The notes beneath the pieces were generated by a model that was not told where the DNA came from, did no database searches, and was given only the letters and a program-made list of their open reading frames with translations. The translations under genes were made by a program, and so were the position numbers. Shown piece after piece: positions 9,326 to 17,559 of a DNA stretch of 47,364 nt. The stretch spans positions 1 through 47,364 of the forward strand of contig DXIN01000004.1 in the NCBI GenBank assembly GCA_019112865.1. The letters are read 5' to 3'. The stretch comes from Candidatus Helicobacter avicola (GTDB lineage Bacteria; Campylobacterota; Campylobacteria; Campylobacterales; Helicobacteraceae). Numbering within the stretch: the stretch's first letter is position 1; every line of letters starts with the position of its first letter.

Positions 9326-10482
9326 TACAATCCTTTTTGTTGTTTGTATGAATCTAGCACATCAAGGATAATATCACCAACCTTTTTCGCGTCATCATAC
9401 TCCATATTTTGCGCACAAGGGATTGAAAGCTCGGCATTATAGAATCTTTGGGTATGTTCTAGGCTCATCTCTCCAAATCTCTGCTTATAAAGACGAAAAG
9501 AATAAATCGGGATATAATGCACCTGCACGCCTATGCCACGCGCGTGGAGGGATTCAAAAATCGAGGTTTTATGCGCCCAAAATTGTGGGTGTAAAAAAAT
9601 AGGGTAGAGATGATGTGTGCTTTGGTCTTGCGAGGGTGGCAGGATCTCAAAGAAAGGATTTTGTGCAAAGTATTGATTGTAAAATTGTGCGATTTTTTCG
9701 CGCTTGGCGATAAAAGATTCAATCTTTTGAATCTGGGAGAGTCCCAACGCCGCGCTTAGTTCGTGCATTCTGAAATTAAACCCACAATCAAGACAATCAT
9801 ACTCCCATGCTCTGCCTTTGACGATACCATGACTTATAATACGTTGTGCGTGCGTGTAAATACATTCATCGTTGGTTACTAACGCACCGCCTTCAGCGGT
9901 TGTGATAGGTTTAATCGCATGAAAGCTAAAAATACTCACATCGGCTTGCGAGCCAAGCTTTTGCCCTCGAAAGCTTGCACCAAAAGCGTGTGAGCTATCT
10001 GAAACCCAAATGAGGTCAAATTCTTGTGCGAGTTGGCGCATTTGCTCACAATCCACGCTCCTCCCGCCATAATCCATACTTACCAAAAGCTTAATCTGCG
10101 CTCTATGTGGGTGAGAAGTGAGAATCTCACGCACACTCGTAGCGTTCAAATGCCCGCTGGGTGTGATGTCGGCAAAAATAGGCGTGATATGGTTGGCAAG
10201 CATCATATTGGTTGTGGCTACAAAACTAATAGGCGTGGTGATAGCAAATATCGGCTCATCTGGGGATTTGGCATCTAGAAGGGATTTGATTGCGTGGTAG
10301 GCGACATAGAGTGCAGAAGTGGCAGAATTGCACACGAGCGCATATTGTGTGCCACAAGTGTTTGCTATGGCAAGCTCAAACTCCCTAGCACGCCACCCTT
10401 GCGTGAGATTCTCATCATCTAGGGCGCGTAGGATTGCGGATTTGTCATCTTCTTGGATAAGCTGTGTGCTGTAAGGATACAT
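9325..10482 (-). CDS. pseC: UDP-4-amino-4,6-dideoxy-N-acetyl-beta-L-altrosamine transaminase
   Basis: 385 residues of the DegT/DnrJ/EryC1 PLP aminotransferase family. The start MYPYSTQLIQEDDKSAIL and NLTQG match PseC. The PLP lysine lies in FSFHAIKPITTAEGGALV. PseC makes the 4-amino sugar on the route to pseudaminic acid, which Helicobacter attaches to flagellin in the cytoplasm and needs for motility. Its 5' neighbour, sharing a base (TAATG-type junction at 10482), is a coiled-coil protein that may be flagellar, which fits. Length agrees with the family; I am confident of the product. Confidence 0.9.
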   Translation of the reverse strand: MYPYSTQLIQEDDKSAILRALDDENLTQGWRAREFELAIANTCGTQYALVCNSATSALYVAYHAIKSLLDAKSPDEPIFAITTPISFVATTNMMLANHITPIFADITPSGHLNATSVREILTSHPHRAQIKLLVSMDYGGRSVDCEQMRQLAQEFDLIWVSDSSHAFGASFRGQKLGSQADVSIFSFHAIKPITTAEGGALVTNDECIYTHAQRIISHGIVKGRAWEYDCLDCGFNFRMHELSAALGLSQIQKIESFIAKREKIAQFYNQYFAQNPFFEILPPSQDQSTHHLYPIFLHPQFWAHKTSIFESLHARGIGVQVHYIPIYSFRLYKQRFGEMSLEHTQRFYNAELSIPCAQNMEYDDAKKVGDIILDVLDSYKQQKGL

Positions 10483-11168
10483 TAGGAGAGTAGCTTGCTT
10501 ACACGTTTAGAATCTAGCTTGTTTGTATCGTGTGAGCCACGCAGTAAATCACCCATACCTTTGAAAAAAGAAGCGATTTTGCTAGGCTGTTTTTCCTCTG
10601 TGATAGAATCTAACGTGCTTTCTTTGTGTTCTTTTGTCGCTTTTGCTTGTGTGTGGATTTTTTGTGCATTTGTTTGGGCGTCCTGGGCAATGAGGGCTAT
10701 TGCTTCTTTTATGTCCTTGCGCAAATCTTTGAGTTCTTGGTTAAACGCGTCTAAATCGTGTGTATCCTCACTAATGAGTGAGGTATCAAGACTAACTTTT
10801 TGAAGCACGATATTGCCTTGAGAATCTCGGATATTCACACCAAAGACTTTTTGTCCTTGGAATTTTGTGGTTTGCATCATTTGCGTAATCTCGTCTTTGA
10901 CTTCTTGAGCTTTTTGTTCCCTTTGTGTCTCATCGCTGATTTTTTGGAGGTTACGCACTTTTTGCTCAATAGAATCTAACGAGGCTTGGAGGGTTTGGAG
11001 TTTGCCGATGTTGGTGTTTGAATCTTTGATATTATCAGTGCTGATTGTGTGGGTGATTGGGAGTGAATGTGTATTTTGCTTCGCACTGGTGGCTTTAGAT
11101 TCTGTTTCTTGAGTTTTTTGTGGGGGCTGTGTGAAAGTGCCACTGCTTTTGGTATTATCTATTTTCAT
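10482..11168 (-). CDS. coiled-coil protein, possible flagellin-like FliS co-chaperone
   Basis: 228 residues from the ATG at 11168 (AAAGGG six bases upstream). It has no signal peptide or membrane segment. After a Thr/Ser-rich N-terminus, residues about 50-110 (LQTLQASLDSIEQKVRNLQ, then TTKFQGQKVFGVNIRD) resemble the helical D0/D1 part of flagellins, and residues 130-180 form a second coiled coil. This recalls the Helicobacter FliS export co-chaperone (HP1076 type), but identity is not certain. The start overlaps the stop of the short open frame upstream (ATGA), suggesting coupled translation. It precedes pseC, supporting a flagellar link. Confidence 0.45.
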   Translation of the reverse strand: MKIDNTKSSGTFTQPPQKTQETESKATSAKQNTHSLPITHTISTDNIKDSNTNIGKLQTLQASLDSIEQKVRNLQKISDETQREQKAQEVKDEITQMMQTTKFQGQKVFGVNIRDSQGNIVLQKVSLDTSLISEDTHDLDAFNQELKDLRKDIKEAIALIAQDAQTNAQKIHTQAKATKEHKESTLDSITEEKQPSKIASFFKGMGDLLRGSHDTNKLDSKRVSKLLS

Positions 11169-11311
11169 TTGCGACCCTTTGTTCTCTTTGTATGGTTTAA
11201 GCAAATTCCGAGCCATTGTGCGAGTTTTTCACACACGAGGGTAAGAAATTGCGGTGCAAGAGCATTAGGATTTTGTCCTTTTGCTACACTAAGCCATGCG
11301 AATTTTTCCAT
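11165..11311 (-). CDS. 48-residue open frame downstream of, or C-terminal extension of, the GT9 glycosyltransferase
   Basis: ATG at 11311 preceded by TAGGAGCAAAT, a good ribosome site that overlaps the TAG stop of the glycosyltransferase. It encodes MEKFAWLSVAKGQNPN, then about 32 more residues, and ends in TGA overlapping the next start (ATGA). With a G10 instead of a G9 tract at 11324-11332 it fuses in frame to the glycosyltransferase. So it is either a tiny coupled gene or the true C-terminus of that enzyme. No family recognised. Confidence 0.5.
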   Translation of the reverse strand: MEKFAWLSVAKGQNPNALAPQFLTLVCEKLAQWLGICLNHTKRTKGRK

Positions 11312-11319
11312 ATTTGCTC

Positions 11320-12240
11320 CTATCCCCCCCCCTTATTTGATAAAACCTCTCGTGTAAAGCTTTGGTTGTTAAAGCTTATGGCACTCCAACGTCTTAGCAT
11401 TGAGTGCGGATAGAGCCCTATACGAGGTATGCCGAGATTATCGGCTATGTGTATGTTGCCCGTATCGACACTCACAAGCATTGCAAGGCGCGAAGTGAGC
11501 GCAACGAGATTTAGAATATCGTCATTATTGGCAAACACTATGATGTTTGGCTCTGTAAAAATGAGAGAACACAGAGGGCTTTGTGCGCGCGAAGTGAGAA
11601 CAAAAGTGAGTTTGGGATATGCGCGCGCGAGTGTGTGTATGAGCTCTAGCCAAACCTCAAGTGAGAAATTCCACGCGCTTTCTCCACTCCCAAAGATATT
11701 AATCCCTATAAGGGTTTGGTGGGTTAAGGCATGGGAATCTAAAAACTGCTGCACAAAGGCTTGGTTTGCTGCTGTGCTTTGGAGTTTTGCTTGAGTGAAA
11801 TCTATGCTAGGGAGCGTGGAGTCAAAATGCGTCTTGTCTATCATTCGCACATAACGCAAGATGTTGGCACTCTCAAGACGCGATTTAACACTAAAATTAA
11901 AATCTTTGAGAAAATTTGGCAAAAAGAGATTGGATAAATGTGCCTGCATAATCACTTTTTTGGCTCCTGTGCGCTTGGCAAATTCGATATTTGCTGCTGT
12001 CCTATGTGTGATAATCAGGATATCAATGGTGTATTTTGGAAGTGGTTTATTATCATCAAGATTGATAATTTCATCAATAAAAGGCACACAGGAGTAGAGA
12101 TTTGCTCCAAGTGCATTGGTATAGACGATAAGTGTGGTGCGTGGATAGAGAACTCTTGCCGCATAAAAGGCTTTGAGCGCGACTATGTTGTCTCCGAGCT
12201 TATTGCAACGATGAAAGGCGATACAGCTAATATCCCGCAA
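11320..12240 (-). CDS. glycosyltransferase family 9 (heptosyltransferase-like), 3' end at a poly-G tract
   Basis: 306 residues. The N-terminus IAFHRCNKLGDNIVALKAF is the GT9 acceptor loop. The C-terminal half has IGINIFGSGESAWNFS and MLVSVDTGNIHIADNLG followed by GLYPHS, the nucleotide-sugar binding region, with D-x-G-x-x-H-I-A as in ADP-heptose transferases. It would transfer a sugar during lipooligosaccharide assembly. The start is TTG at 12240, six bases after AAGGGA; no better ATG is in frame. The last codons run into nine G (11324-11332) and stop at once (NKGGG then TAG). A tenth G would add about 51 residues. The gene may therefore switch between two C-termini. Confidence 0.75.
   Translation of the reverse strand: MRDISCIAFHRCNKLGDNIVALKAFYAARVLYPRTTLIVYTNALGANLYSCVPFIDEIINLDDNKPLPKYTIDILIITHRTAANIEFAKRTGAKKVIMQAHLSNLFLPNFLKDFNFSVKSRLESANILRYVRMIDKTHFDSTLPSIDFTQAKLQSTAANQAFVQQFLDSHALTHQTLIGINIFGSGESAWNFSLEVWLELIHTLARAYPKLTFVLTSRAQSPLCSLIFTEPNIIVFANNDDILNLVALTSRLAMLVSVDTGNIHIADNLGIPRIGLYPHSMLRRWSAISFNNQSFTREVLSNKGGG
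11324..11332 (-). repeat. poly-G9 tract at 3' end of GT9 gene
   Basis: Nine C on the plus strand. Context ATAAG(n)ATAG on the coding strand is nearly the same as around the tract at 16567-16576. Confidence 0.8.
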
Positions 12241-12286
12241 TATATGTCCCTTATCTTTATGAGATTGTAATAAAAGAAAGTTTGTA

Positions 12287-12316
12287 AGAAAGCCCCCAAG
12301 GGATACCCTTGAGGGG
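12287..12316 (-). terminator. rho-independent terminator after nrfA
   Basis: Nine bases after the nrfA stop, CCCCCTCAAGGG, a 3-nt loop, CCCTTGGGGG, then CTTTCTT on the minus strand. A GC-rich stem followed by a T-rich stretch. Confidence 0.75.
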
Positions 12317-12324
12317 GATTAGCA

Positions 12325-14187
12325 TTAGTGTCCTTTGTAGCTTGTGATACTTGAAGTGCGTGAATCTAGCACCTTATAGTTATAGGGCTTAGTATTCTTA
12401 TCAAGCTCAAGCAACTCTTTAGGAGGCTCGCCATTGACTTCATGGTGTTTATAGTAGCGCTCACCTGCTTTGTGATCGCCCATATCCACTTTGTAAGTGA
12501 TTTCGCCGGGATTGAGTTTTTGAATCTCTTCAAAACCTACATCAGAGACACTAAAGCCTTTGATACCATTAGCCGCAGCGATTTCTACGAGTTTGGCTTG
12601 TCCCATTCTTGCCATCTCCACTGCTTGGAGGAGCATTCTGCTTGCTTCGCGTGGATTATGGAATCCTGTGGAGTTTTCTGCTCCTACGAAGTCTCCTCTC
12701 ATTTGCCCTCTACGATGTAGCTCAAGAGGCTCTGCAAGGGCTTGTGAAATTTTGGCTTCATCTGGTTTGCCAGCATTTTGGTATGCAGGAAGTTTGCCTA
12801 GCTCTTCACGCAATTTCTTAATATCTTGGATAAGACTTACGGTTGCGTATTCTGCACTTCTTAGATCATAGGCGACAGATTTTTGAATATCAGCAATCTG
12901 TGCTTTGAGCAGATCTTCGCTTTGAGAGTGGCAGACTTTGCACGCTGCATTGATGTCATTAAGTGGCGAAGTAATGTTGTGTTGGGTTACCTTTCTACCG
13001 CCAGCACCTTTTGTGTAAGGCATATGACAATCAGCACAGCTCACGCCATTAGCCGCATGCACACCACCGCTAAAGAGTTCGGATTCTGGGTGTTGGATTT
13101 TGAGCATTGGTGCTTTTGTGAGTTTATGCTCCCAATCAGAGACAAATATTTTTTCCGCTCGTGCCTTGTCATAATGCTCATCAAACATCTCGATTCTAAA
13201 TGGCTCACCTTTTTTCCATGTGCTCCATGGGAATACGAGCTCAATACCATCGACTTCTATTTGAGTAGGGCTATTGCCATCACGCCATAGGTCGTATTCG
13301 TCATAAGTTTTTTGTGTGCCGTCCCACCATTTTTTGCTAGGATCTTGGGCGATGCTCTCGCCTGTTACCGTAACTTTGGAGCCTGTTGGTCTAAAGTAAT
13401 ATTCAACATGGCACTGGGTGCATACAAGTGTGCGCATTTCTTTTCTATCGGCTTTTACGCCTTGCACCTCGTCTTTTTGATAGCCTCTAAAATCCACAAG
13501 TGCATTGATAAGTGCTTGGCGAGTGATTCTAAGTTCCATAGTTTCTGGATTGTGGCAATCTGCACAAGTTACCCCCATTCTTGTTCCGCCATGCGGTCCT
13601 CTATGCGCATCGGAATTTGGTTCAATACCATTGACAGCAGGGACATCTTTAATCATAGTCCAATATTTTGTGGAGTTAAACCGCACCCAATCACCCTTAG
13701 CAGAGTTCTTGAGAAGCCATGGCGACCAACCACTATGGCAGTTCATACACGCTGCAGGTTGTCCAGCAAACTTAGCAAACCCATGGGCATTTAAGAAATC
13801 TTTGTTGTTTCTTGCAGTATCCATTTGATCGACTTGAATCCAGAAGTGTCCTCGCTCCTCATTGGCATCTAAGCTAAACGGATACCCAGCCCAAAGCACG
13901 GTGAGTTGAGGGTATCGGATAAGCTTTGAGTATGCGAGGTTGCCACCAAAATCTGTGTATTTTGGCGTTTCAGTCTCGACTTTGAGATACATATCTCTGT
14001 GTTCTGGGAAATTTTTCCCCCACTCATCAAATGTTGGATTTTCATCGCTAAGCTTTAGAGTCCCTACAGGCTTGGTGCTTGTTACAGCACTCTTAGAGCT
14101 AATATCGCTATTGAGCCACCAAATACCAGCGATAACGACGACAGCCAATATGACAAGAATTGGCATCATACTACTTTTCTTTTGCAT
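12325..14187 (-). CDS. nrfA: ammonia-forming cytochrome c nitrite reductase (pentahaem)
   Basis: 620 residues: an N-terminal membrane anchor/signal (MPILVILAVVVIAGIWW) and five haem-binding motifs, C147MNCH, C208ADCH, C256TQCH, C384ADCH and C416KVCH. It reduces nitrite to ammonium with six electrons in the periplasm, as terminal reductase of nitrite respiration and in nitrosative stress defence. The catalytic haem, normally CxxCK, is CMNCH here, the variant seen in Campylobacter. VEYYF and IQHPE would supply active-site Tyr and His. It is longer than the E. coli enzyme by an extended C-terminus. ATG with AAGGAGGAAAT. It is second in the nrfHA operon, 21 bases after nrfH. Confidence 0.93.
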   Translation of the reverse strand: MQKKSSMMPILVILAVVVIAGIWWLNSDISSKSAVTSTKPVGTLKLSDENPTFDEWGKNFPEHRDMYLKVETETPKYTDFGGNLAYSKLIRYPQLTVLWAGYPFSLDANEERGHFWIQVDQMDTARNNKDFLNAHGFAKFAGQPAACMNCHSGWSPWLLKNSAKGDWVRFNSTKYWTMIKDVPAVNGIEPNSDAHRGPHGGTRMGVTCADCHNPETMELRITRQALINALVDFRGYQKDEVQGVKADRKEMRTLVCTQCHVEYYFRPTGSKVTVTGESIAQDPSKKWWDGTQKTYDEYDLWRDGNSPTQIEVDGIELVFPWSTWKKGEPFRIEMFDEHYDKARAEKIFVSDWEHKLTKAPMLKIQHPESELFSGGVHAANGVSCADCHMPYTKGAGGRKVTQHNITSPLNDINAACKVCHSQSEDLLKAQIADIQKSVAYDLRSAEYATVSLIQDIKKLREELGKLPAYQNAGKPDEAKISQALAEPLELHRRGQMRGDFVGAENSTGFHNPREASRMLLQAVEMARMGQAKLVEIAAANGIKGFSVSDVGFEEIQKLNPGEITYKVDMGDHKAGERYYKHHEVNGEPPKELLELDKNTKPYNYKVLDSRTSSITSYKGH

Positions 14188-14208
14188 ATTTCCTCCTTAA
14201 GATTTAGA

Positions 14209-14721
14209 TTAAAACCCACGTCTATGCCCGACATTTTCGTGGCATGACACACATTGCAAACTTTGGGTATTGTTACCTTCGTGTATGGTTGGATTTACGA
14301 CATTTCCAGCATAATCACCATGGCAATTAATGCAGTTTTGCTGCACAATTTTCTTGCTCTTTTCGTTTGCACTAAGATTCACAGGGAGATCATCAAGCTT
14401 GAAAGTGAAGGCATAGCCATGTCCTATACCGCTTTGTGCCTTTGCAATCCATTTAGACACGAAGCCATGGGGTAAATGGCAATCACTACAAGTTGCTTTT
14501 TGCTTCCCATCAATCTTGAGAGAATGCGGGTCGGACATATAGTTCGCATACACCTCATTCATAATATGACAATTATTGCAAGCCTCCGGATCATTGCTAA
14601 GATAGGAAAACCCTTTGGCATTGTAAAATGTGTAGCCACCACTCACGATAATAACAACAACCAAGAGTGCAAAAATCTTTGACAAAAAAGACCAAGAATG
14701 CTGATTGTTGCGCGATTTCAA
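14209..14721 (-). CDS. nrfH: NrfH tetrahaem cytochrome c, quinol dehydrogenase for NrfA
   Basis: 170 residues with one N-terminal membrane helix (residues about 14-33) and four haem motifs, C48NNCH, C78SDCH, C130INCH and C157VSCH, as in NapC/NirT-type cytochromes. It takes electrons from menaquinol and hands them to NrfA on the outer face of the inner membrane. TTG start at 14721 with an excellent AAGGAGG six bases upstream. A -10 box TATAAT (minus strand, 14778-14783) lies about 57 bases upstream, with an inverted repeat in the leader. The gene order nrfH-nrfA is that of Wolinella and Campylobacter. Confidence 0.92.
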   Translation of the reverse strand: MKSRNNQHSWSFLSKIFALLVVVIIVSGGYTFYNAKGFSYLSNDPEACNNCHIMNEVYANYMSDPHSLKIDGKQKATCSDCHLPHGFVSKWIAKAQSGIGHGYAFTFKLDDLPVNLSANEKSKKIVQQNCINCHGDYAGNVVNPTIHEGNNTQSLQCVSCHENVGHRRGF

Positions 14722-14745
14722 GAATTCCTCCTTACCACAGACATC

Positions 14746-14764
14746 TCTATCGTTTCATGATAGA
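14746..14764 (-). promoter_or_regulatory. inverted repeat in the nrfHA leader
   Basis: TCTATC, 7-nt spacer, GATAGA between the -10 box and the nrfH start. It could be an mRNA hairpin or an operator; no known regulator motif recognised. Confidence 0.35.
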
Positions 14765-14777
14765 TAAGGGAGATTCT

Positions 14778-14783
14778 ATTATA
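14778..14783 (-). promoter_or_regulatory. -10 box upstream of nrfHA
   Basis: TATAAT on the minus strand (in TTTTATAATAGAATC), the Helicobacter vegetative -10 consensus. No clear -35, as usual for the genus. Confidence 0.5.
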
Positions 14784-14860
14784 AAATTCTTTAAAAATTC
14801 TTGATTTACTTTTTGTTAATATTTCTAAAATTTTCTAAGTTTCAAATAAGGATTGAAGTG

Positions 14861-15649
14861 ATGTTTGCCTACACGGATTTTATCCCAAATGTTACAAAGA
14901 ATGGTGGCGTGGTATTTGCTCTTACTAATCGCTATGGTGGGTATAGCCAACCTCCCTATGATAGCCTCAATCTCGCGTTTCACACTGGTGATGAGACTGC
15001 AGTGGTAGAGCGCAACATCGCGCATAGTCTAGAAGCTTTTAAAAAGCTAGATTTGCGTTGTGTCAATGCACAGAATCTAGCGTATATGACACAGATTCAT
15101 AGCACACATTGTGCGTTGCTTGAGGAGAATTTCTATGAGGGCGAGGCAAGGCAAAACAACGGAGCTATCAATGTGGGCGAGGCTGATGCGTTAGTGCTTT
15201 CTCGCACACATATGCCAGCAATGGTGCTTGTGGCGGATTGCAATCCGATTTTGTTTTTTGACAAAACGCATAATGTTGCTGCACTCATTCACGCTGGACG
15301 AAAGGGTGTGTTTGGCGAGATTTGCTCACTGACTTTGGCGCGTATGAGCGAGCATTATGACACGCAGGCAAGTGATATGTATGTGTTTGTCGGAGCTGGG
15401 ATACGCAAGTGCTGCTATGAAGTGGGCGATGATGTGTGTGTGGAGCTAGGATATAGGGAGCAGTATATAGAAATACGAGAAGGGCGGTATTTTCTTGATT
15501 TAGAATCCATGCTCAAGGCGGAATTTGAGAATCTAGGGATTATGGATTATTATTTTTTGCCACGATGTAGTAGTTGTGATAGGGAGTTTTTCTCTTATCG
15601 ACGCGATGGTGTTACTGGGCGTTTTGCGCTTATGGCGATGCTAGTGTGA
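14861..15649 (+). CDS. pgeF: PgeF/YfiH-family laccase-domain protein
   Basis: 262 residues from ATG 14861 (AAGGATTGAAGTG upstream; an earlier in-frame start would need an unlikely hydrophobic leader). Family motifs: MTQIHSTHCALLEE, the metal-ligand region VLVADCNPILFF, LIHAGRKGVFGE and FVGAGIRKCCYEVGDDV; the Cys and two His bind copper or zinc. Members were called polyphenol oxidases; bacterial homologues act as purine nucleoside phosphorylase/adenosine deaminase and as peptidoglycan editing factor. Cytosolic, transcribed divergently from nrfHA. Family firm, physiological substrate less so. Confidence 0.82.
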   Translation: MFAYTDFIPNVTKNGGVVFALTNRYGGYSQPPYDSLNLAFHTGDETAVVERNIAHSLEAFKKLDLRCVNAQNLAYMTQIHSTHCALLEENFYEGEARQNNGAINVGEADALVLSRTHMPAMVLVADCNPILFFDKTHNVAALIHAGRKGVFGEICSLTLARMSEHYDTQASDMYVFVGAGIRKCCYEVGDDVCVELGYREQYIEIREGRYFLDLESMLKAEFENLGIMDYYFLPRCSSCDREFFSYRRDGVTGRFALMAMLV

Positions 15650-15725
15650 TTCTAGGATACACACAAGAATCTCAACGCAAGTTCAAAAAGTGATGAGAGT
15701 TTGCAAGTGATAGCAAGCACAAGCC

Positions 15726-15751
15726 ACTCTCCATAGCATTCTATGGAGAGT
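15726..15751 (+). terminator. perfect hairpin downstream of pgeF
   Basis: ACTCTCCATAG, loop CATT, CTATGGAGAGT: an 11-bp perfect stem 77 bases after the pgeF stop. No T-run follows on either strand, so termination is only one possibility. Confidence 0.4.
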
Positions 15752-15779
15752 CTGGGCGCGTGGCTGCCTTAGTGATAAT

Positions 15780-15806
15780 CTATCATCTTAGTGTTAAAGA
15801 TGATAG
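15780..15806 (-). terminator. perfect hairpin downstream of the outer membrane protein gene
   Basis: CTATCATCTT, 7-nt loop, AAGATGATAG, ten bases past the stop of the minus-strand OMP gene. Placement fits a terminator; the T-run is weak. Confidence 0.5.
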
Positions 15807-15815
15807 TTCGTGGGC

Positions 15816-16472
15816 TTAGAAATTAAATGTGTAGCGCACACCAAAGGCATAGGGTTGCATTGTTGTCATTTTAACATCAATGGTCCCCGGAACACCCGGA
15901 ACACCCGGAACACTCGTAGCACTCGTAGCACTCGCGCCCACGACACCAAAACGACTAAAGATTTCGATACCATGATGTTTGGCTAAGATACTTCTCACAC
16001 CAAAGTTTATCCCCATATCAAAGCCAGAAGGATCTTTGATCCCGCTATCTACATATTGTTTCACGATACCGCCATTGTGAATCGCATAGCCTAGTGAGAG
16101 CCCAGCGAAAAGCCCTACTGCATTTTCATTGCTTGTATAGAAATTCCATAGTGCATCGACATTTGCCATTACATTAAGCGTGTTATAAGTATTTGGTGTG
16201 GCTGGCATATCTTTGAGCTTGAGTGAGCCATTATTGACTTGGAGATATGCTCTCAAACCAAAGCTTTCGGTAAAAAACCACTTATAGCCACCCATAAGCC
16301 CATAGCGAAATCCAAAATTGACATCTTGTATTTGTTCAGAACCCATAGTCTCTCGTGTCATCTTGCCGTTACTAAGTCCCAAATCCACACCTACGAACGC
16401 CCCGCTCTCCTCTGCCATAGCTACGCCACTAAATGCTAGAGCTAATGCTCCGCTTACCATAAGTTTTTTCAT
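15816..16472 (-). CDS. Helicobacter outer membrane beta-barrel protein
   Basis: 218 residues. Signal peptide MKKLMVSGALALAFSGVAMA, then a mature start EESGAFVGVDLGLSNG and the terminal strand PYAFGVRYTFNF with C-terminal Phe, the BamA recognition end of outer-membrane proteins. Alternating hydrophobic strands and the GLSLGYAIHNG pattern fit the small Helicobacter OMP (Hof/Hor-like) families. Near residue 175-190 a 9-bp tandem repeat encodes SAT and VPG triplets, probably a surface loop. ATG 16472 with AAGGAG. A G10 tract lies 95-104 bases upstream of the start and could tune expression. Confidence 0.8.
   Translation of the reverse strand: MKKLMVSGALALAFSGVAMAEESGAFVGVDLGLSNGKMTRETMGSEQIQDVNFGFRYGLMGGYKWFFTESFGLRAYLQVNNGSLKLKDMPATPNTYNTLNVMANVDALWNFYTSNENAVGLFAGLSLGYAIHNGGIVKQYVDSGIKDPSGFDMGINFGVRSILAKHHGIEIFSRFGVVGASATSATSVPGVPGVPGTIDVKMTTMQPYAFGVRYTFNF
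15887..15934 (-). repeat. 9-bp tandem repeats inside the OMP gene
   Basis: CCGGAACAC three times, then TCGTAGCAC twice plus a partial unit (plus strand), encoding VPG x3 and SAT x2. Being a multiple of three, copy changes would alter loop length without frameshift. Confidence 0.8.
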
Positions 16473-16566
16473 AAAAACTCCTTATTTAAGGTTGTAGTTG
16501 TTTTGCCCTTTAAATCACTGAATCTAGCTCCACGAAATTCAAAAAACCAAAACCCCGCTATTCTAT

Positions 16567-16576
16567 CCCCCCCCCC
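16567..16576 (-). repeat. intergenic poly-G10 tract upstream of the OMP gene
   Basis: Ten C on the plus strand, between the stop of the GT9-like gene (16644) and the OMP start (16472). Not inside a gene I can recognise. Confidence 0.8.
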
Positions 16577-17310
16577 TTATAAGAAGCTTAAAAAGAGGAT
16601 ATTTCGTAAAAAAATTGTGAAATTTTTTGTGAGATTTGGAGATTTATTGATGGTGGGGGAGATTTGTTTTATGGAAATTTTCATATGCAAAGAGGTTTCT
16701 AAAAGCCAAGCGCAATGCCTTAGTTGGCAAAAGATACGAGAGGCGATTAATCGTTTTTACTTTGAGTTTTATTTTGTGGTGTTTGCTGTATCGCCAGACT
16801 TTGGAGAGATTTTTGTCGTGTCGGAGATAGATATAGGTGTGCAAAGGAGAGTGCAAAAAATATGGAGAGATGTTTTCGCCCACGATGACATTTGCACTTT
16901 TGCCAAGAGCAGCAGCGAGGGTAGCTGTGCCTGTAACAAGGCAATAGATTGCCTTAGCCGAATACAAAAGATCACAAAAATCCTCTAGCGATTTGGTCTG
17001 TATCACTTCTACATCAGCACGATAGTCAAAGAGACACTTATCACTTCGTTTGGCAAGCACGGCATCAAGTTGGATATTGTTAGTATCAAAAAAGTGCATA
17101 ATATCTGAATCTTGTATCTTGCCCGCATTGCTTATCCAATTTGGGTCAAAGATTGTTTTGTGGTATTCCTCTCTAAATTTTGGTGTGTAACAAATTTCTG
17201 GCTCATGGAGTCTCTTGTCATCATCAAGCCCAAGTTTTAGCATACAATTATCAAGGAGATTATGGGTGTAGGAAAAGCATTCAAGGTGCAAAAAAGGATT
17301 TGTGGGGTTT

Positions 17311-17450
17311 ATTATTTTATCATAAGAGCTTGGCTCTTGTTGATCGCTCGTGCGAAATGAATCCGCCATCACTCCGCTTTGCGCATATACATCGCCTTTC
17401 TTTGAATCTTGAGGTTGCTTAGATTCTATAATGTCGCTAGTAATTGTGTC
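17311..17450 (-). repeat. interspersed hairpin repeat, copy R2, inside the GT9-like gene
   Basis: Minus strand ACTAGCGACATTATAGAATC, then CAAGATTCAAAGAAAGGCG, GGCGGATTCATTTCGC, ACGAGCGATCAACAAGAGC and hairpin AAGAGC/GCTCTT (17324-17338). Read in the same frame as in the GNAT gene. Confidence 0.85.
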
Positions 17451-17559
17451 TTGAAAACCTATAATTACATCATCAACATAGGGGTTATTTTCCCAAATAA
17501 GTTTTATGTATTGAGCGTCTCTGGAGTTTTCTAAAAGTCGGATATAGACTTTGTCATAG

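Noticed and set aside
16503-16988. Plus-strand open frame across the C10 tract
   Set aside because: Antisense to the GT9-like gene; low-complexity Lys/Phe-rich translation with no recognisable pattern.
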